Under the pieces are notes generated by a model. The model was not told the origin of the DNA. It was given only the letters and a program-made list of their open reading frames with translations, and searched no databases. DNA of 64,000 nt from Bacteroidota bacterium (lineage in GTDB: Bacteria > Bacteroidota > Bacteroidia > Chitinophagales > BACL12). The first letter of the stretch is position 1, and the number at the start of each line of letters is the position of its first letter. The DNA lies in contig WGOA01000021.1 of NCBI GenBank assembly GCA_016124275.1, forward strand, positions 42,013-106,012. The letters are read 5' to 3'. Position numbers and translations under genes: made by a program. Of this stretch, positions 9,757-18,911 are shown piece by piece.

Positions 9757-10785
9757 ATGATCAACCCACACCTGGACCCCACCGACGACCGATTTTCGCC
9801 CGCTGAACAGGAGGTGGAGCGCGCGCTGCGCCCGCGCCTCTTTGACGATTTTGCCGGCCAGCCGGGCCTGGTGGACAACCTCCAGGTGTTTATTCAGGCA
9901 GCCCGCCAGCGTGAGGAAGCCCTGGACCACCTGCTGCTGCACGGCCCTCCCGGTTTGGGTAAAACCACCCTGGCGTTCATCGTGGCCAATGAATTGGGCG
10001 TGAACATCCGGGTTACTTCGGGTCCGGTGCTGGAAAAGCCGGGCGATCTGGCCGGTCTCTTAACCGGGCTTGAGCCCCGCGATGTGCTCTTTATTGATGA
10101 AATCCACCGGTTGAGCACGGTGGTGGAGGAGTACCTCTACCAGGCCATGGAGGATTTTAAGCTGGACATTATGATTGAAAGCGGGCCCAACGCGCGCTCG
10201 GTGCAGCTCAAATTGCATCCGTTTACGCTGGTTGGCGCCACAACGCGGTCGGGCATGCTGTCGTCGCCGCTGCGGTCGCGCTTTGGCATTACCTCGCGCA
10301 TTGCGTACTACCCGGCCGATGTGCTCGAAGGCATTGCCCGGCGTTCAGCCGGCATTTTGCAAGCGTCTATTACGGCGGAAGGGGCCCGTGAAATCGCGCG
10401 GCGAAGCCGGGGTACCCCGCGCATTTGCAACAACCTGCTGCGGCGGGTGCGCGATTTTGCCCAAGTCAAAGGGAGCGGGGTTATTGATGGGGACATTGCC
10501 CGGTATGCGTTGACTGCCTTAAATGTTGACGAGCACGGTCTGGATGAGATGGACAACCGCATTCTGGAGGCCATCATCGACAAATTCAAGGGCGGTCCGG
10601 TGGGCATCAGCACCATTGCCACGGCCGTAGGGGAGGAGCCGGGCACCTTAGAAGAGGTGTACGAACCTTACCTGATCCAGGAGGGCTACCTCAAGCGCAC
10701 CCCGCGCGGCCGGGAGGCTACCGACCGGGCCTACCGCCACATCGGGCGCACACCGCCGAGTGCCAGCGGCGATTTGTTCGGGTGA
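9757..10785 (+). CDS. ruvB: Holliday junction branch migration helicase RuvB
   Basis: I choose ATG 9757 (342 residues, MINPHLDPT), the normal length for RuvB, rather than the TTG five codons earlier. This AAA+ motor drives branch migration together with RuvA. Walker A is GPPGLGKTT starting at residue 63; Walker B is LFIDEIHRL; sensor I lies in [18 protein letters not shown], which includes the arginine-finger region; a C-terminal winged helix ends with [16 protein letters not shown]. It stands alone here, without ruvA or ruvC. It converges with the barrel-protein gene about 100 bp downstream. Confidence 0.97.
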   Translation: MINPHLDPTDDRFSPAEQEVERALRPRLFDDFAGQPGLVDNLQVFIQAARQREEALDHLLLHGPPGLGKTTLAFIVANELGVNIRVTSGPVLEKPGDLAGLLTGLEPRDVLFIDEIHRLSTVVEEYLYQAMEDFKLDIMIESGPNARSVQLKLHPFTLVGATTRSGMLSSPLRSRFGITSRIAYYPADVLEGIARRSAGILQASITAEGAREIARRSRGTPRICNNLLRRVRDFAQVKGSGVIDGDIARYALTALNVDEHGLDEMDNRILEAIIDKFKGGPVGISTIATAVGEEPGTLEEVYEPYLIQEGYLKRTPRGREATDRAYRHIGRTPPSASGDLFG

Positions 10786-10847
10786 GTGCAGTGGAGTGCG
10801 GGCGGGGCGTTGATGGGGTTCAGCGCGCCAACAGGCTGTTTCCAGGG

Positions 10848-10882
10848 CTGCGCTGTTGTACAGGGCGCAGAAGCCCTTCGCC
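10848..10882. repeat. Diverged copy of the 36-bp repeat found at 11505-11576
   Basis: This intergenic stretch ends TGTACAGGGCGCAG...GCCCTTCGCCC and resembles the reverse complement of the 36-bp unit at 11505-11576 (TGCACAGCGCCGCACAG...CCCCTTCGCCC). The copies thus flank the barrel-protein gene. Similarity judged by eye. Confidence 0.45.
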
Positions 10883-10887
10883 CGACC

Positions 10888-11601
10888 TTAGAAAATATAG
10901 GAACCCCGAAACGTGATGGCGCGGTTTGTCAGGCCGCTGACGAGGGGATTGTTGGCCTCGCCAAAGGAGAGCAGGGAGCCGGAGTAGCGCAGGCCGATGC
11001 CGATGTGCTCCTGGACCAAAAAAGTGGCGGTGACCAGATAACCGAACTCGCGGGGCTCGAATAGCCCTTCGTCATTTTGCTGCTCAATGCCATCCAGGAT
11101 GCGCTTGAAGCCAAAGAGGTTGCCGTAGCTGAAGCCGCCGGAGAAGATCATGCGGTCTTTGTCGTGGTAGCTGATTTGCACCGGCAGATCCACGTAGTTG
11201 AGCACCAGTTTGTCAATGGGAAAGCTGCCCGGGCGGGTGCGGCTGCCTTTTTGGGTAAAGAGCAGTTCCATGCTGACGCTCAGGGTGCGCGCCTGGTTGA
11301 GCATGACGAACACCCCTGCGCCTGCGTGAAGGCCCACTTTGTGAAAACCGGCCAGATTGTCGCCGTCTACCTGGCTCACGTTCATGCCCAGCACCGGGTA
11401 GCCGCGGAACACGGATTGGCGGGGTTCGCTTTGGGCGCTCAAGGGTTGGGCTCCTGCGAGCGCGAGAAGCAGCACAAGCAATGGGGTAAGGGAGGCAAGG
11501 ATTCCGGGCGAAGGGGCTGTGCGGCGCTGTGCAGCAGTTTTGGGCGAAAGGGCAGCGCGGCGCTGTGCAGCTGTTTTGCAGGGCAACATGGTATTCAACA
11601 T
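10888..11601 (-). CDS. PorT-like outer-membrane beta-barrel protein
   Basis: The 237-residue product has a hydrophobic signal segment (LLVLLLALAGAQPLSAQ, near residues 40-56) followed by about 180 residues of alternating beta strands ending FRGSYIF, a typical outer-membrane C-terminal strand. It resembles small Bacteroidota barrel proteins of the PorT/OMP_b-brl type. The N-terminus is odd: before the signal segment come two 12-residue repeats (KTAAQRRAALSP, KTAAQRRTAPSP) encoded by a 36-bp tandem DNA duplication. Either the signal peptide is unusually long or translation starts later; a TTG inside the hydrophobic stretch is one option, and the repeats would then be leader DNA. Divergent from the next gene by 80 bp. 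Confidence 0.7.
   Translation of the reverse strand: MLNTMLPCKTAAQRRAALSPKTAAQRRTAPSPGILASLTPLLVLLLALAGAQPLSAQSEPRQSVFRGYPVLGMNVSQVDGDNLAGFHKVGLHAGAGVFVMLNQARTLSVSMELLFTQKGSRTRPGSFPIDKLVLNYVDLPVQISYHDKDRMIFSGGFSYGNLFGFKRILDGIEQQNDEGLFEPREFGYLVTATFLVQEHIGIGLRYSGSLLSFGEANNPLVSGLTNRAITFRGSYIF
11505..11576. repeat. Two tandem 36-bp units at the 5' end of the barrel-protein gene
   Basis: Units 11505-11540 and 11541-11576 share GGGCGAA(A/G)GGG, GCGGCGCTGTGCAGC and a terminal TTTT and differ at a few positions. On the minus strand they encode two 12-residue repeats ahead of the signal peptide. Confidence 0.8.
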
Positions 11602-11681
11602 CCGGTGGAAAGCTTATGGCGGCAACCCGCAAGGGCTTGGTTATCTTTGAACCAGAGCCGCACCTGCGGTTTTCGCTGACT

Positions 11682-12008
11682 ATGGCTTTCAAATATACAC
11701 CCGCAGCCCTCAAGAAACTGGAGACCCTGTTCAAAGAAGCGGGCTACATCGTGCGCTTTGAGCGCGGCAATTTTACCTCCGGTTACTGCGTGCTGGAGCA
11801 GAAAAAAGTGGTGGTCATCAACAAGTTTTTTGACCAGGATGCCCGGATTAACTCCCTGCTGGACATTCTCTCGCAGGTGGATTTGGACCTGAGCAGCCTC
11901 TCGAAGGAATCGGCGGCATGGGCCAGCGAGTTGATTGCCATGCGCGGCCAAAGTACCGCAGAGGCCGTCGTGCAGCCCGATCCTGAACCCAGCAACCAAG
12001 CGGTGTGA
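11682..12008 (+). CDS. Small conserved cytoplasmic protein, function unknown
   Basis: Starting at ATG 11682 the protein has 108 residues (MAFKYTPAALKKLETLFKEA...). Earlier in-frame starts would give a 51-residue low-quality extension running over the repeat, so I reject them. It has no signal peptide or membrane segment. A helix-rich core with GYIVRFERGNFTSGYCVLE and VVVINKFF is followed by a polar tail. Its sequence looks like a short Bacteroidota protein often found beside a metallo-hydrolase gene. Its stop codon overlaps the GTG start of the downstream metallo-hydrolase (GTGA), so the two are translationally coupled and probably act together. I do not recognise a function. Confidence 0.75.
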   Translation: MAFKYTPAALKKLETLFKEAGYIVRFERGNFTSGYCVLEQKKVVVINKFFDQDARINSLLDILSQVDLDLSSLSKESAAWASELIAMRGQSTAEAVVQPDPEPSNQAV

Positions 12009-12772
12009 AGGTTACCTTGCTGGGCACCGGCACTTCCGGTGGTGTTCCCCTGATTGGGTGTTCCTGCCCGGTTTGTCGGTCCACAGACCCGCGCGACCAG
12101 CGTTTGCGCAGTTCAGCGCTGCTGACGGCGGAAGATGGAAAGCACGTGGCCATTGATTGCGGCCCCGATTTCAGGCAGCAGATGCTGCGGGCGGGGGTAG
12201 GTGATCTGGAGGCCATCGTGTTCACGCATGAACACAAAGACCACACCGCCGGGCTTGACGACGTCCGCGCCATCAACTTCGTGCAGAAAAAGCCGGTTGC
12301 GCTGTACGCAACCGCTTCGGTGTTCAAGGCAATAAAATCGCAGTACGAGTATATTTTTACGGAGAATACTTATCCGGGATTGCCCCAGGTTACCCTGCAG
12401 GAAATAGATGGAGAACAGCCTTTTGAAGTGGCCGGCATGACGTTTTTGCCCATTCCGGTCATGCATTACCGGCTGCCGGTGTTGGGTTTTCGCATTAAAG
12501 ATTTTGCGTATGTCACGGACGCCAACGAGATTTTGCCCCTCGGCATGGAGCGCTTGCAGGGTTTGAAAGTGCTGGTGCTCAACGCGTTGCGTCGCGAAAC
12601 GCACATTTCGCATTTCACCCTGAACGAGGCGCTCGAAATGGCCGCTGCCCTGCAGCCAGAGCAGACCTGGCTCACCCACATCAGCCACCAAATGGGGCTT
12701 CACCACCTGGTGGATCCTGAACTGCCCAGAGGGGTAAGTTTGGGATTTGACGGTGTAGACTGCTATATTTAA
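12005..12772 (+). CDS. MBL-fold metallo-hydrolase, PhnP-like
   Basis: A 255-residue metallo-beta-lactamase-fold hydrolase beginning at GTG 12005, overlapping the previous stop by 4 bp. The metal-binding motif THEHKDHTAGLDD gives the H-x-H-x-D-H signature; LGTGTSGGVPLIGC near the N-terminus and a Cys pair (CSCPVC) are typical of the PhnP/YcbJ-like subgroup that hydrolyses cyclic phosphodiester-type substrates. Further ligands are seen in VMHYRLPV and WLTHISHQMG. The real substrate is unknown. Terminal residues DGVDCYI are normal for the subgroup. Confidence 0.9.
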   Translation: MKVTLLGTGTSGGVPLIGCSCPVCRSTDPRDQRLRSSALLTAEDGKHVAIDCGPDFRQQMLRAGVGDLEAIVFTHEHKDHTAGLDDVRAINFVQKKPVALYATASVFKAIKSQYEYIFTENTYPGLPQVTLQEIDGEQPFEVAGMTFLPIPVMHYRLPVLGFRIKDFAYVTDANEILPLGMERLQGLKVLVLNALRRETHISHFTLNEALEMAAALQPEQTWLTHISHQMGLHHLVDPELPRGVSLGFDGVDCYI

Positions 12773-12905
12773 GGGCTGCCCTGGTGAACAACCGGCCTTT
12801 GTCATCGTTTTGCCATACCCACAGGCGCGTTGAACCCAATTGGATTTTGCAGTGTTGGCCCTCAAGTTGGTCTATTTTAAGAACCCCCTCTAACACCCTC
12901 TTTGC

Positions 12906-15863
12906 ATGAAACGTACGTTGTACCCCGGGCTCCTGGTGAGCTTGTTTTGTTTAACAGCCGGAGTCCTGACGGCTCAGCAAGACCAGAGCACCTGGTCGGG
13001 CTATACCATCAGCGAATACAACATCATTCACCAGCGCAATCCAGCGCGTCAGGCAGAACTGCGCAAGCAGGAAGCCTGGCAGGATTTCCGTGCGGAAAAT
13101 GGGGCTTGGTACGTGGAATTTGATGAAAACAGCGGATTGCCACTGCGCGCTTCCGGTCCCGCTTTTGCGGTTGATGGCGGCAGCCCGGAAGACAAGGCTA
13201 CCCGTGTTTTGGGCGAAACGCTTCGCGGCTTCGAGCTGCCCATGAGCAATTTGGAACTGGTTTCTTCGCGCACCCACGGCAAGTTTCACTACGTTGATTT
13301 TCAGCAGCGCTATAGTGGACTGCCCGTGCTGGATACGCGCGCTACCCTGCGCTTTACGCTGGATGGCCGCCTGGTGATGTTCGGGCTCAATTTGCATCCG
13401 CAGATGGTTGCGGAGGCAACGCCTGCCCTTTCGCCCGAGGCTGCTGCTGCCGCTTCCGGAGCGGGATTACCCACGGCCATTACCACGGCAACGGTGAATC
13501 CGGAGCTGGCCTTTTTGCCCGTACTTGGCGCTGGCGGCGTGGAGTATCGCCTCGTTTACCAGGTGGAATTGCACACGGAACCGTTGAACGGCATTCCAGG
13601 GTATTTTGTGGCCTTGGTGGATGCCCGGACCGGGGAAGTGTTGCGTCGTCAGAGCCGCGTGCACGATTGCGCGCATGCGCTGGCCGCTGATGCAGAAGTG
13701 GAGGGAACCATTACCGACAATCCCCTGGTGGCCACCGAAGTGCGCGGCTTGCCTTATGTCCGCGTGAATGTGGCCGGCACCAATTACTACACGGATGAAC
13801 TGGGCATGCTCAGCATTCCCACGGTGGTAGCGCCTGAATCGGCAACGGTTTATCTGGAAGGGCTTTTTGCCCGAATCTATGTGGGGGCTTCTTCCACAGC
13901 CCTTACCTCTTTTGTCACCACCATCAACCCGGGCACCAACGTGATCAGTTTTGATGCGGCAGCCACGACCCGGCAATTGTCGGCGTACTACCACACCAAC
14001 ATTGTCCACGATTTCATGAAGTCGTTTTTCCCTACGTTTACGGTGTTGGATTTTCCGTTTACCGTAAGGGTTGACCGGACGGATGGAACGTGCAATGCAT
14101 TTTACGACGGAAGCAGCATCAATTTCTACGCAGCAGGCGGCGGGTGCCCGGCTACTTCGCTGTTCAGCGATGTGGTTTACCACGAGTATGGCCATGGCCT
14201 GAACTATGACGTTTACGATTTCTTCGGCGACTTTTCCGGCATGGGCAACGGCGCTATGCAGGAGGGTTACGCCGACATTTGGGGCTTGTCCATAAGCGGC
14301 GATCCGATCCTCGGTGCTGGTTTTTCTGGTCCAGGCACCGACGTGCGTCGCTATGACATTGATCCCAAAGTATTTCCGGAAGATCTGGTTGGCCAGGTGC
14401 ACGCCGATGGTGAAATCATAGCCGGAGCCTGGTGGGATTTGAGCGAAGAGTTTGGTTCGCTGAGCGACATGACCGATTTGTGGATCAATACTTTCCCGGC
14501 AACCATTGATGGACCGGATGGCGATGAGGGATCCATATACAGCGATGTGTTGCTGGAAGCGTTGCTTCAAGATGATGACGATGCGGACCTGAGCAACGGG
14601 ACCCCGCGCGACATTGCTATCATTACTGCTTTTGCGATTCACGGAATCACGTTGTTGGCCAATGCCGAACTGGACCATACACCTGGTATTGCAGCAGCGG
14701 AGGCGCCGGTTGCCATCAGTGTTGGCCTGGATGTTGATTTCCCTGCCTATCTCGGTGATGTAACGTTAAGATGGCGGCGCCAGAACGAACCGGTGTGGAA
14801 CACGGTATTGCTGGGCGAAGCCAGCGCTGGGGAATATGCCGTGGATCTTCCGGCACAGCCAGCTGGCACCATTTTGGAATACTTTTTTGAAGTAAGTGAC
14901 ATCTTTGGCGCCAAAGCGCTGACCAAACCTTTTGAATCCGATCTGACTGCAGATCCAAACCTTCCTTACTTCACCTTGGTCGGTTTTGCGCTGCAGGAGC
15001 GGGAAGACTTTGACAATTTTGCCGGCGATTGGGAGATTGATCCTAACGGAACAGACAATGCCGCTACCGGCCAATGGGAGATTAATGTTCCGCAAGCTTC
15101 TTCGGTGGGCGCTGGTTTTGTGCAACCAGGCATAGACAACACAACCGATAACTTCTTGAATTTTTGTTTGGTTACCGGGGCGAATGGTTATTCGGCTTCG
15201 AGCAGCGTCAATTTTGACATTGACGGCGGAGAGACCAGCGTAAAGTCGCCGGACTTTGACGCTACGGCTTACGACGATCCGGTATTGAGTTTCTACCGCT
15301 GGTTCTCGAACGACCGCGGGCTCAACCCAGGCAACGATCCTTTTGAGGTTTTCATTGCCAATGACGGTGCTACCTGGGTTCCAGTTCGGAATACAAAAAG
15401 GGCTGACGCTTCCTGGCGCCAGGATGTGATCCGGATCAGCGACTACGTAGGGGCAACGCCAACGGTGTCTTTGCTGTTTATTGCTTCCGACCGTCTTGTT
15501 CCCAGCTTGCCCTCTGACGGCGGTAGCCTGGTGGAAGCCTTGGTGGATGACTTGTTTTTGTACGGCATCGGCGATCCGGTGATCGATACCACGTCTGGCA
15601 TCAACGATCCGCTTGCGGCTGGCTTTGTATCCGTTTTCCCCAACCCAACGGGAGGTGCGTTCCAGGTGAGTTTGCCGAACGGATTGTCGGTGCAGGCGGT
15701 AGAAGTGGTGAACAACGTCGGGCAGTTGCTCTGGCAGAATAACCCTTCGCCCGGAAGTTCAACCTTGCAAGTACCGGACTTAGGGCTCGCACCTGGCGTT
15801 TATACGGTGAAGGTGTTGAGCGGGCAAACCTGGTCAGCGCAGCGCGTGGTGGTTACACGATAG
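12906..15863 (+). CDS. Secreted M36 (fungalysin-like) metalloprotease with T9SS sorting domain
   Basis: A 985-residue precursor: signal peptide (residues 1-24, ending LTAQ), an inhibitory propeptide of FTP/PepSY type (about 50-180), then the M36 zinc protease domain with HEYGH at residues 426-430 and the third ligand Glu453 in QEGYAD. After it come a beta-rich region (about 580-690), a region resembling the accessory domains of bacterial proteases, and a C-terminal T9SS type A sorting domain (about 900-985, SVFPNPTGGAF ... LAPGVYTVKV). It should be exported by Sec, folded in the periplasm, moved across the outer membrane by T9SS and attached to the surface or released. A strong intrinsic terminator follows 50 bp after the stop, so it is a single-gene unit. 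Confidence 0.93.
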   Translation: MKRTLYPGLLVSLFCLTAGVLTAQQDQSTWSGYTISEYNIIHQRNPARQAELRKQEAWQDFRAENGAWYVEFDENSGLPLRASGPAFAVDGGSPEDKATRVLGETLRGFELPMSNLELVSSRTHGKFHYVDFQQRYSGLPVLDTRATLRFTLDGRLVMFGLNLHPQMVAEATPALSPEAAAAASGAGLPTAITTATVNPELAFLPVLGAGGVEYRLVYQVELHTEPLNGIPGYFVALVDARTGEVLRRQSRVHDCAHALAADAEVEGTITDNPLVATEVRGLPYVRVNVAGTNYYTDELGMLSIPTVVAPESATVYLEGLFARIYVGASSTALTSFVTTINPGTNVISFDAAATTRQLSAYYHTNIVHDFMKSFFPTFTVLDFPFTVRVDRTDGTCNAFYDGSSINFYAAGGGCPATSLFSDVVYHEYGHGLNYDVYDFFGDFSGMGNGAMQEGYADIWGLSISGDPILGAGFSGPGTDVRRYDIDPKVFPEDLVGQVHADGEIIAGAWWDLSEEFGSLSDMTDLWINTFPATIDGPDGDEGSIYSDVLLEALLQDDDDADLSNGTPRDIAIITAFAIHGITLLANAELDHTPGIAAAEAPVAISVGLDVDFPAYLGDVTLRWRRQNEPVWNTVLLGEASAGEYAVDLPAQPAGTILEYFFEVSDIFGAKALTKPFESDLTADPNLPYFTLVGFALQEREDFDNFAGDWEIDPNGTDNAATGQWEINVPQASSVGAGFVQPGIDNTTDNFLNFCLVTGANGYSASSSVNFDIDGGETSVKSPDFDATAYDDPVLSFYRWFSNDRGLNPGNDPFEVFIANDGATWVPVRNTKRADASWRQDVIRISDYVGATPTVSLLFIASDRLVPSLPSDGGSLVEALVDDLFLYGIGDPVIDTTSGINDPLAAGFVSVFPNPTGGAFQVSLPNGLSVQAVEVVNNVGQLLWQNNPSPGSSTLQVPDLGLAPGVYTVKVLSGQTWSAQRVVVTR

Positions 15864-15913
15864 GGTGGAGCGGTTAAATGCGCCCCACTTTACTCATAAT
15901 TTGTATTTTCAAT

Positions 15914-15942
15914 CCGGCCCCTCTGCGGGCCGGGTTTTTTTT
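15914..15942 (+). terminator. Intrinsic terminator after M36 protease gene
   Basis: CCGGCCC (15914-15920) pairs perfectly with GGGCCGG (15927-15933) around a 6-nt loop, followed by G and eight T. It lies between the protease and the symporter gene, separating their transcription. Confidence 0.9.
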
Positions 15943-15958
15943 CTGAACACCTTCCTCT

Positions 15959-17656
15959 ATGCGCACTTCTTTTTTGCAGTTGCCCGCGTTTGTGCTGGCG
16001 TTTTTTTTGGGTTTCGAGGTACAGGCGGCTGAATCGCCGAGCCTGGATGAACGGATTAACTCCGTGGTGGAACCGGCGTCAAACGCGGTTGGAGGGTTGT
16101 TGTTTACGCCATTGACCTTTCGGGCACCGGAACTTTCGCCGGTGGCGGGAAGGGTCACGGCTGTGGACGAAGAAGCGCGCACGGTGAGCATTATGGCCGC
16201 TGATAGCACCGTGCAGACCATTGCGCTGGAAAAGAAGGGGCTGATTTTGGCCATTCCCGGACGCGACCTGGCCGCAGGGGCAGCGCTTACCGCGGGAATT
16301 CAGATTCCGTTCATCCTGGCCTGGTTGATCATCGGAGCGGTGTTTTTTACACTGGTATTTCGGTTTGTTAATATTCGATTGTTTAAGTTGGCTATTGATG
16401 TGGTGCGGGGCAAGCACGATGACCCGGATGAACCGGGGGAGGTTTCGCACTTTCAGGCGTTGTCGGCTGCGCTCTCTGGCACGGTGGGCTTGGGCAATAT
16501 CGCTGGCGTGGCAATCGCCATCAGCATTGGTGGTCCCGGCGCAACCTTTTGGATGATCCTGGCCGGGCTTTTGGGCATGAGCACCAAATTTGTGGAATGC
16601 ACGCTTGGGGTCAAGTTTCGGCACATTGATCCCGAAGATGGCGAAGTACACGGTGGGCCGATGTGGTACCTGAGCCGGGGCATCAAACAGCGTTTTAACG
16701 GGTCGATGTTTGGTACCATTCTGGGCACTTCGCTGGCCATCCTTTCTGCTATCCTGATTATTGGTGGGTCGTTTGGCGGAGGCAACATGTTTCAGGTAAA
16801 CCAGGCAGCCTCACAGTTCACAGCGGTGACTGGGTTATTGCAAGGGCAGAGCTGGATTTTTGGTTTGATTATGGCCCTGGTGGTGGGCGTGGTCATTTTA
16901 GGCGGCATACGGAGCATAGCTAATGTTACGGATAAAGTAGTGCCGTTTATGTGCGGTATTTATGTGGTTGGTGCGCTGGTGGTCATCTTTGGGAGCATCG
17001 ACAAGCTGGGTTGGGCCATGGGCGAGATTTTTACCGGTGCGTTTCAGGCGGAGGCCGCCTATGGAGGGTTCATTGGTGTGTTGATTCAGGGCTTTAGAAG
17101 GGCAGCGTTCTCTAACGAAGCGGGAGTTGGGTCAGCGTCCATCGCCCATTCCGCCGTAAAAACAGATATGCCGGCATCAGAGGGCATTGTTGCATTGTTA
17201 GAACCATTTATTGATACTGTGATTATTTGTACCATGACGGCGCTGGTCATTGTGATCACCGGCGAGTACCAGAATTTCAGCGGTGATACGTCCACTGCAG
17301 CCGGGGTGGCCTTGACATCCTCTGCTTTTGCGCAGGTCATTTCGTGGTTTCCGTATGTGCTGATGGTGGCCGTCGTGCTTTTTGCTTTTTCTACCATGAT
17401 TACCTGGTCGTATTACGGGTTGCAGGCCAGCAAGTACTTGTTCGGCGACAAGCTCTGGGTGGATTACGGCTACAAGCTCATTTTCTGCCTGATGGTGATT
17501 GTGGGTGCTGCCATGAACCTGGGAGCGGTGACGGACTTTTCCGACGCGATGATTTTGGGAATGGCCTTCCCGAATATTTTAGGTTTATATTTATTGTATC
17601 CGTATGTACAACAGGAGCTGGATCGCTACCTCAAGCATTTGAAGGGAAGGCGCTGA
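15959..17656 (+). CDS. Sodium:alanine/glycine symporter (AGCS family)
   Basis: A 565-residue inner-membrane carrier. Residues 1-24 form a cleavable-looking signal segment, followed by a roughly 90-residue extracytoplasmic beta-rich extension ([19 protein letters not shown]) before the first transmembrane helix; this extension is longer than in E. coli-type members but I believe it is seen in Bacteroidota. The AGCS signature is clear: [26 protein letters not shown] and [17 protein letters not shown]. About ten more hydrophobic helices follow, and a basic tail ends LKGRR. Expected role: sodium-coupled uptake of alanine or glycine. It begins just after the terminator of the protease gene and appears monocistronic. 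Confidence 0.93.
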   Translation: MRTSFLQLPAFVLAFFLGFEVQAAESPSLDERINSVVEPASNAVGGLLFTPLTFRAPELSPVAGRVTAVDEEARTVSIMAADSTVQTIALEKKGLILAIPGRDLAAGAALTAGIQIPFILAWLIIGAVFFTLVFRFVNIRLFKLAIDVVRGKHDDPDEPGEVSHFQALSAALSGTVGLGNIAGVAIAISIGGPGATFWMILAGLLGMSTKFVECTLGVKFRHIDPEDGEVHGGPMWYLSRGIKQRFNGSMFGTILGTSLAILSAILIIGGSFGGGNMFQVNQAASQFTAVTGLLQGQSWIFGLIMALVVGVVILGGIRSIANVTDKVVPFMCGIYVVGALVVIFGSIDKLGWAMGEIFTGAFQAEAAYGGFIGVLIQGFRRAAFSNEAGVGSASIAHSAVKTDMPASEGIVALLEPFIDTVIICTMTALVIVITGEYQNFSGDTSTAAGVALTSSAFAQVISWFPYVLMVAVVLFAFSTMITWSYYGLQASKYLFGDKLWVDYGYKLIFCLMVIVGAAMNLGAVTDFSDAMILGMAFPNILGLYLLYPYVQQELDRYLKHLKGRR

Positions 17657-17727
17657 TTTTTTCCACATTCGGAATTTGATTTTACGCGTTGGGCGGCTGT
17701 GTTTTAGCCGTTGCCTAATCTCGCGTT

Positions 17728-18798
17728 ATGAAATTTTACAGGCGAAGGGCTATGAAAGCCCTGCGGGTTCAGTGCGTCAATGGCCTGGATCTTGCGCGCC
17801 GCGAGCGCGATGGCATTGCGGTGCTGTTGTTGGCGGCCATGCTTTTGTTGGCCTTACCGGAATGGACCCGGCACCGGCAGGCCGTGAAGTATGCGTCGTG
17901 GTGGGGAGATCTGCCGGCTAACACCCAGCGCTGGCTGGATTCGCTGCACCAGGAGTACCGGATTGCGGATACCTTGTTTGTGTTTGATCCCAATACGATT
18001 GGGGCGGAAGACTGGATGCGGCTCGGCGTGGCGGCATCGCTGGCACGCCGGGTGGAGCGCTACGTGCAGGCGGGGGGACGCTTTCGCGAGCCCACCGATT
18101 TGCTTCGCGTGTATGGTTTTCCGGAAGAGGAGTATGAGCGTCTGTCGGCTTGGGTGGCGATTGAGGCTGGGGGGGATGGCGGTCGGGGTAGCTCGGGTGG
18201 TTGGGGTGGTTCGAGCGGCCAGGGTAGCTCGGGTGGTTGGGGTGGTTCGAGTGGTCGGGGTAGCTCGGGTGGTGGGGGTGGTTCGGGTGGAGGGGGTGGA
18301 CGAGGCGGCGGAAGTGGTGCGAACGATGCAGAGGGTGGCGAGGGGGCGCCGGGGTTCGCACGGGCGTCACGCGGGTACGAGGGTCCGGCCATAGACGTCC
18401 GTAACGCGGGGGTGGGGGATTTGGATCAGTTGCCGGGCATTGGTCCCAGTCTGGCAGGCAGAATACTTCGGTACCGAAGCCGTTTGGGCGGGTTCTACAC
18501 CGCTGATCAAGTGGCAGAGGTGTACGGACTGGATACGGCCGTTTACAAAGAGATTCGGCCCCATTTAATGTGCAGCCCGGGTCCGCTGAAAAAACTGGCT
18601 ATCAACGAAAGTCCGCTGGATAGTTTAAAAAAGCACCCCTATTTGCCCCCTTGGGTGGCCGCGGATATTGTAGCCTACCGCAACAAGCATGAGGGCTTTG
18701 TGAGCCTGGATGAACTGCGATCGATTCGTTCTTTAAAAGACTCGCTGCACCAAAAAGTGTTTCCTTATTTGGAATTGGGTACCTGGAAAGCCAATTAA
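17728..18798 (+). CDS. Helix-hairpin-helix protein with Gly/Ser/Trp repeat, ComEA-like
   Basis: A 356-residue protein. A transmembrane anchor lies at about residues 32-47 (AVLLLAAMLLLALPEW), preceded by a basic cytoplasmic end. A first HhH-like region (about 85-140) precedes a low-complexity linker (about 150-205) built of three 12-residue units of type GRGSSGGWGGSS. A clear helix-hairpin-helix follows (LDQLPGIGPSLAGRIL, about 231-246) and further HhH-like repeats run to the end (LPPWVAADIVAYRNKHEGF). The HhH motifs point to DNA contact, and the single N-terminal anchor puts the domains outside the inner membrane, as in ComEA-type DNA-uptake proteins. No other competence gene is nearby, so the role is inference. 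Confidence 0.8.
   Translation: MKFYRRRAMKALRVQCVNGLDLARRERDGIAVLLLAAMLLLALPEWTRHRQAVKYASWWGDLPANTQRWLDSLHQEYRIADTLFVFDPNTIGAEDWMRLGVAASLARRVERYVQAGGRFREPTDLLRVYGFPEEEYERLSAWVAIEAGGDGGRGSSGGWGGSSGQGSSGGWGGSSGRGSSGGGGGSGGGGGRGGGSGANDAEGGEGAPGFARASRGYEGPAIDVRNAGVGDLDQLPGIGPSLAGRILRYRSRLGGFYTADQVAEVYGLDTAVYKEIRPHLMCSPGPLKKLAINESPLDSLKKHPYLPPWVAADIVAYRNKHEGFVSLDELRSIRSLKDSLHQKVFPYLELGTWKAN
18181..18288 (+). repeat. Three in-frame 36-bp tandem repeats
   Basis: Units at 18181-18216, 18217-18252 and 18253-18288 share GGTAGCTCGGGTGGT and encode 12-residue Gly/Ser/Trp blocks in the linker of the HhH protein. The third unit is partly degenerate. Length is likely to vary between strains. Confidence 0.9.
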
Positions 18799-18809
18799 CC
18801 TGCAAGCAA

Positions 18810-18843
18810 TTGACTGAAGGAAGCCCGGCTTTGCCTACCTTTG
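18810..18843 (+). promoter_or_regulatory. Candidate Bacteroidota-type promoter for acyl-CoA dehydrogenase gene
   Basis: TTG (18810-18812) lies 23 bp before TACCTTTG (18836-18843), matching the -7 consensus TAnnTTTG with a loosely placed -33 TTG. The predicted transcription start would be about 60 nt before ATG 18912. Confidence 0.4.
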
Positions 18844-18911
18844 CCCTTGGATTCACCTTGACCTGCGCAGATGCGCAACCCGGGAAGGTAACCTTTCGTA
18901 ATCCCTCTTTC

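Noticed and set aside
10871..10882. GCCCTTCGCCC as a possible overrepresented genomic signature word
   Set aside because: Related words appear near 15745, 53815 and 55889 but mostly in coding DNA; without genome counts enrichment cannot be claimed.
11529..11681. N-terminal extension of the small conserved protein gene
   Set aside because: It reads through the 36-bp repeat and the divergent promoter region; ATG 11682 gives the natural start.
18181..18288. 36-bp repeats as a possible CRISPR array
   Set aside because: Repeats are directly adjacent without spacers, in frame within a gene, and no cas gene is nearby.
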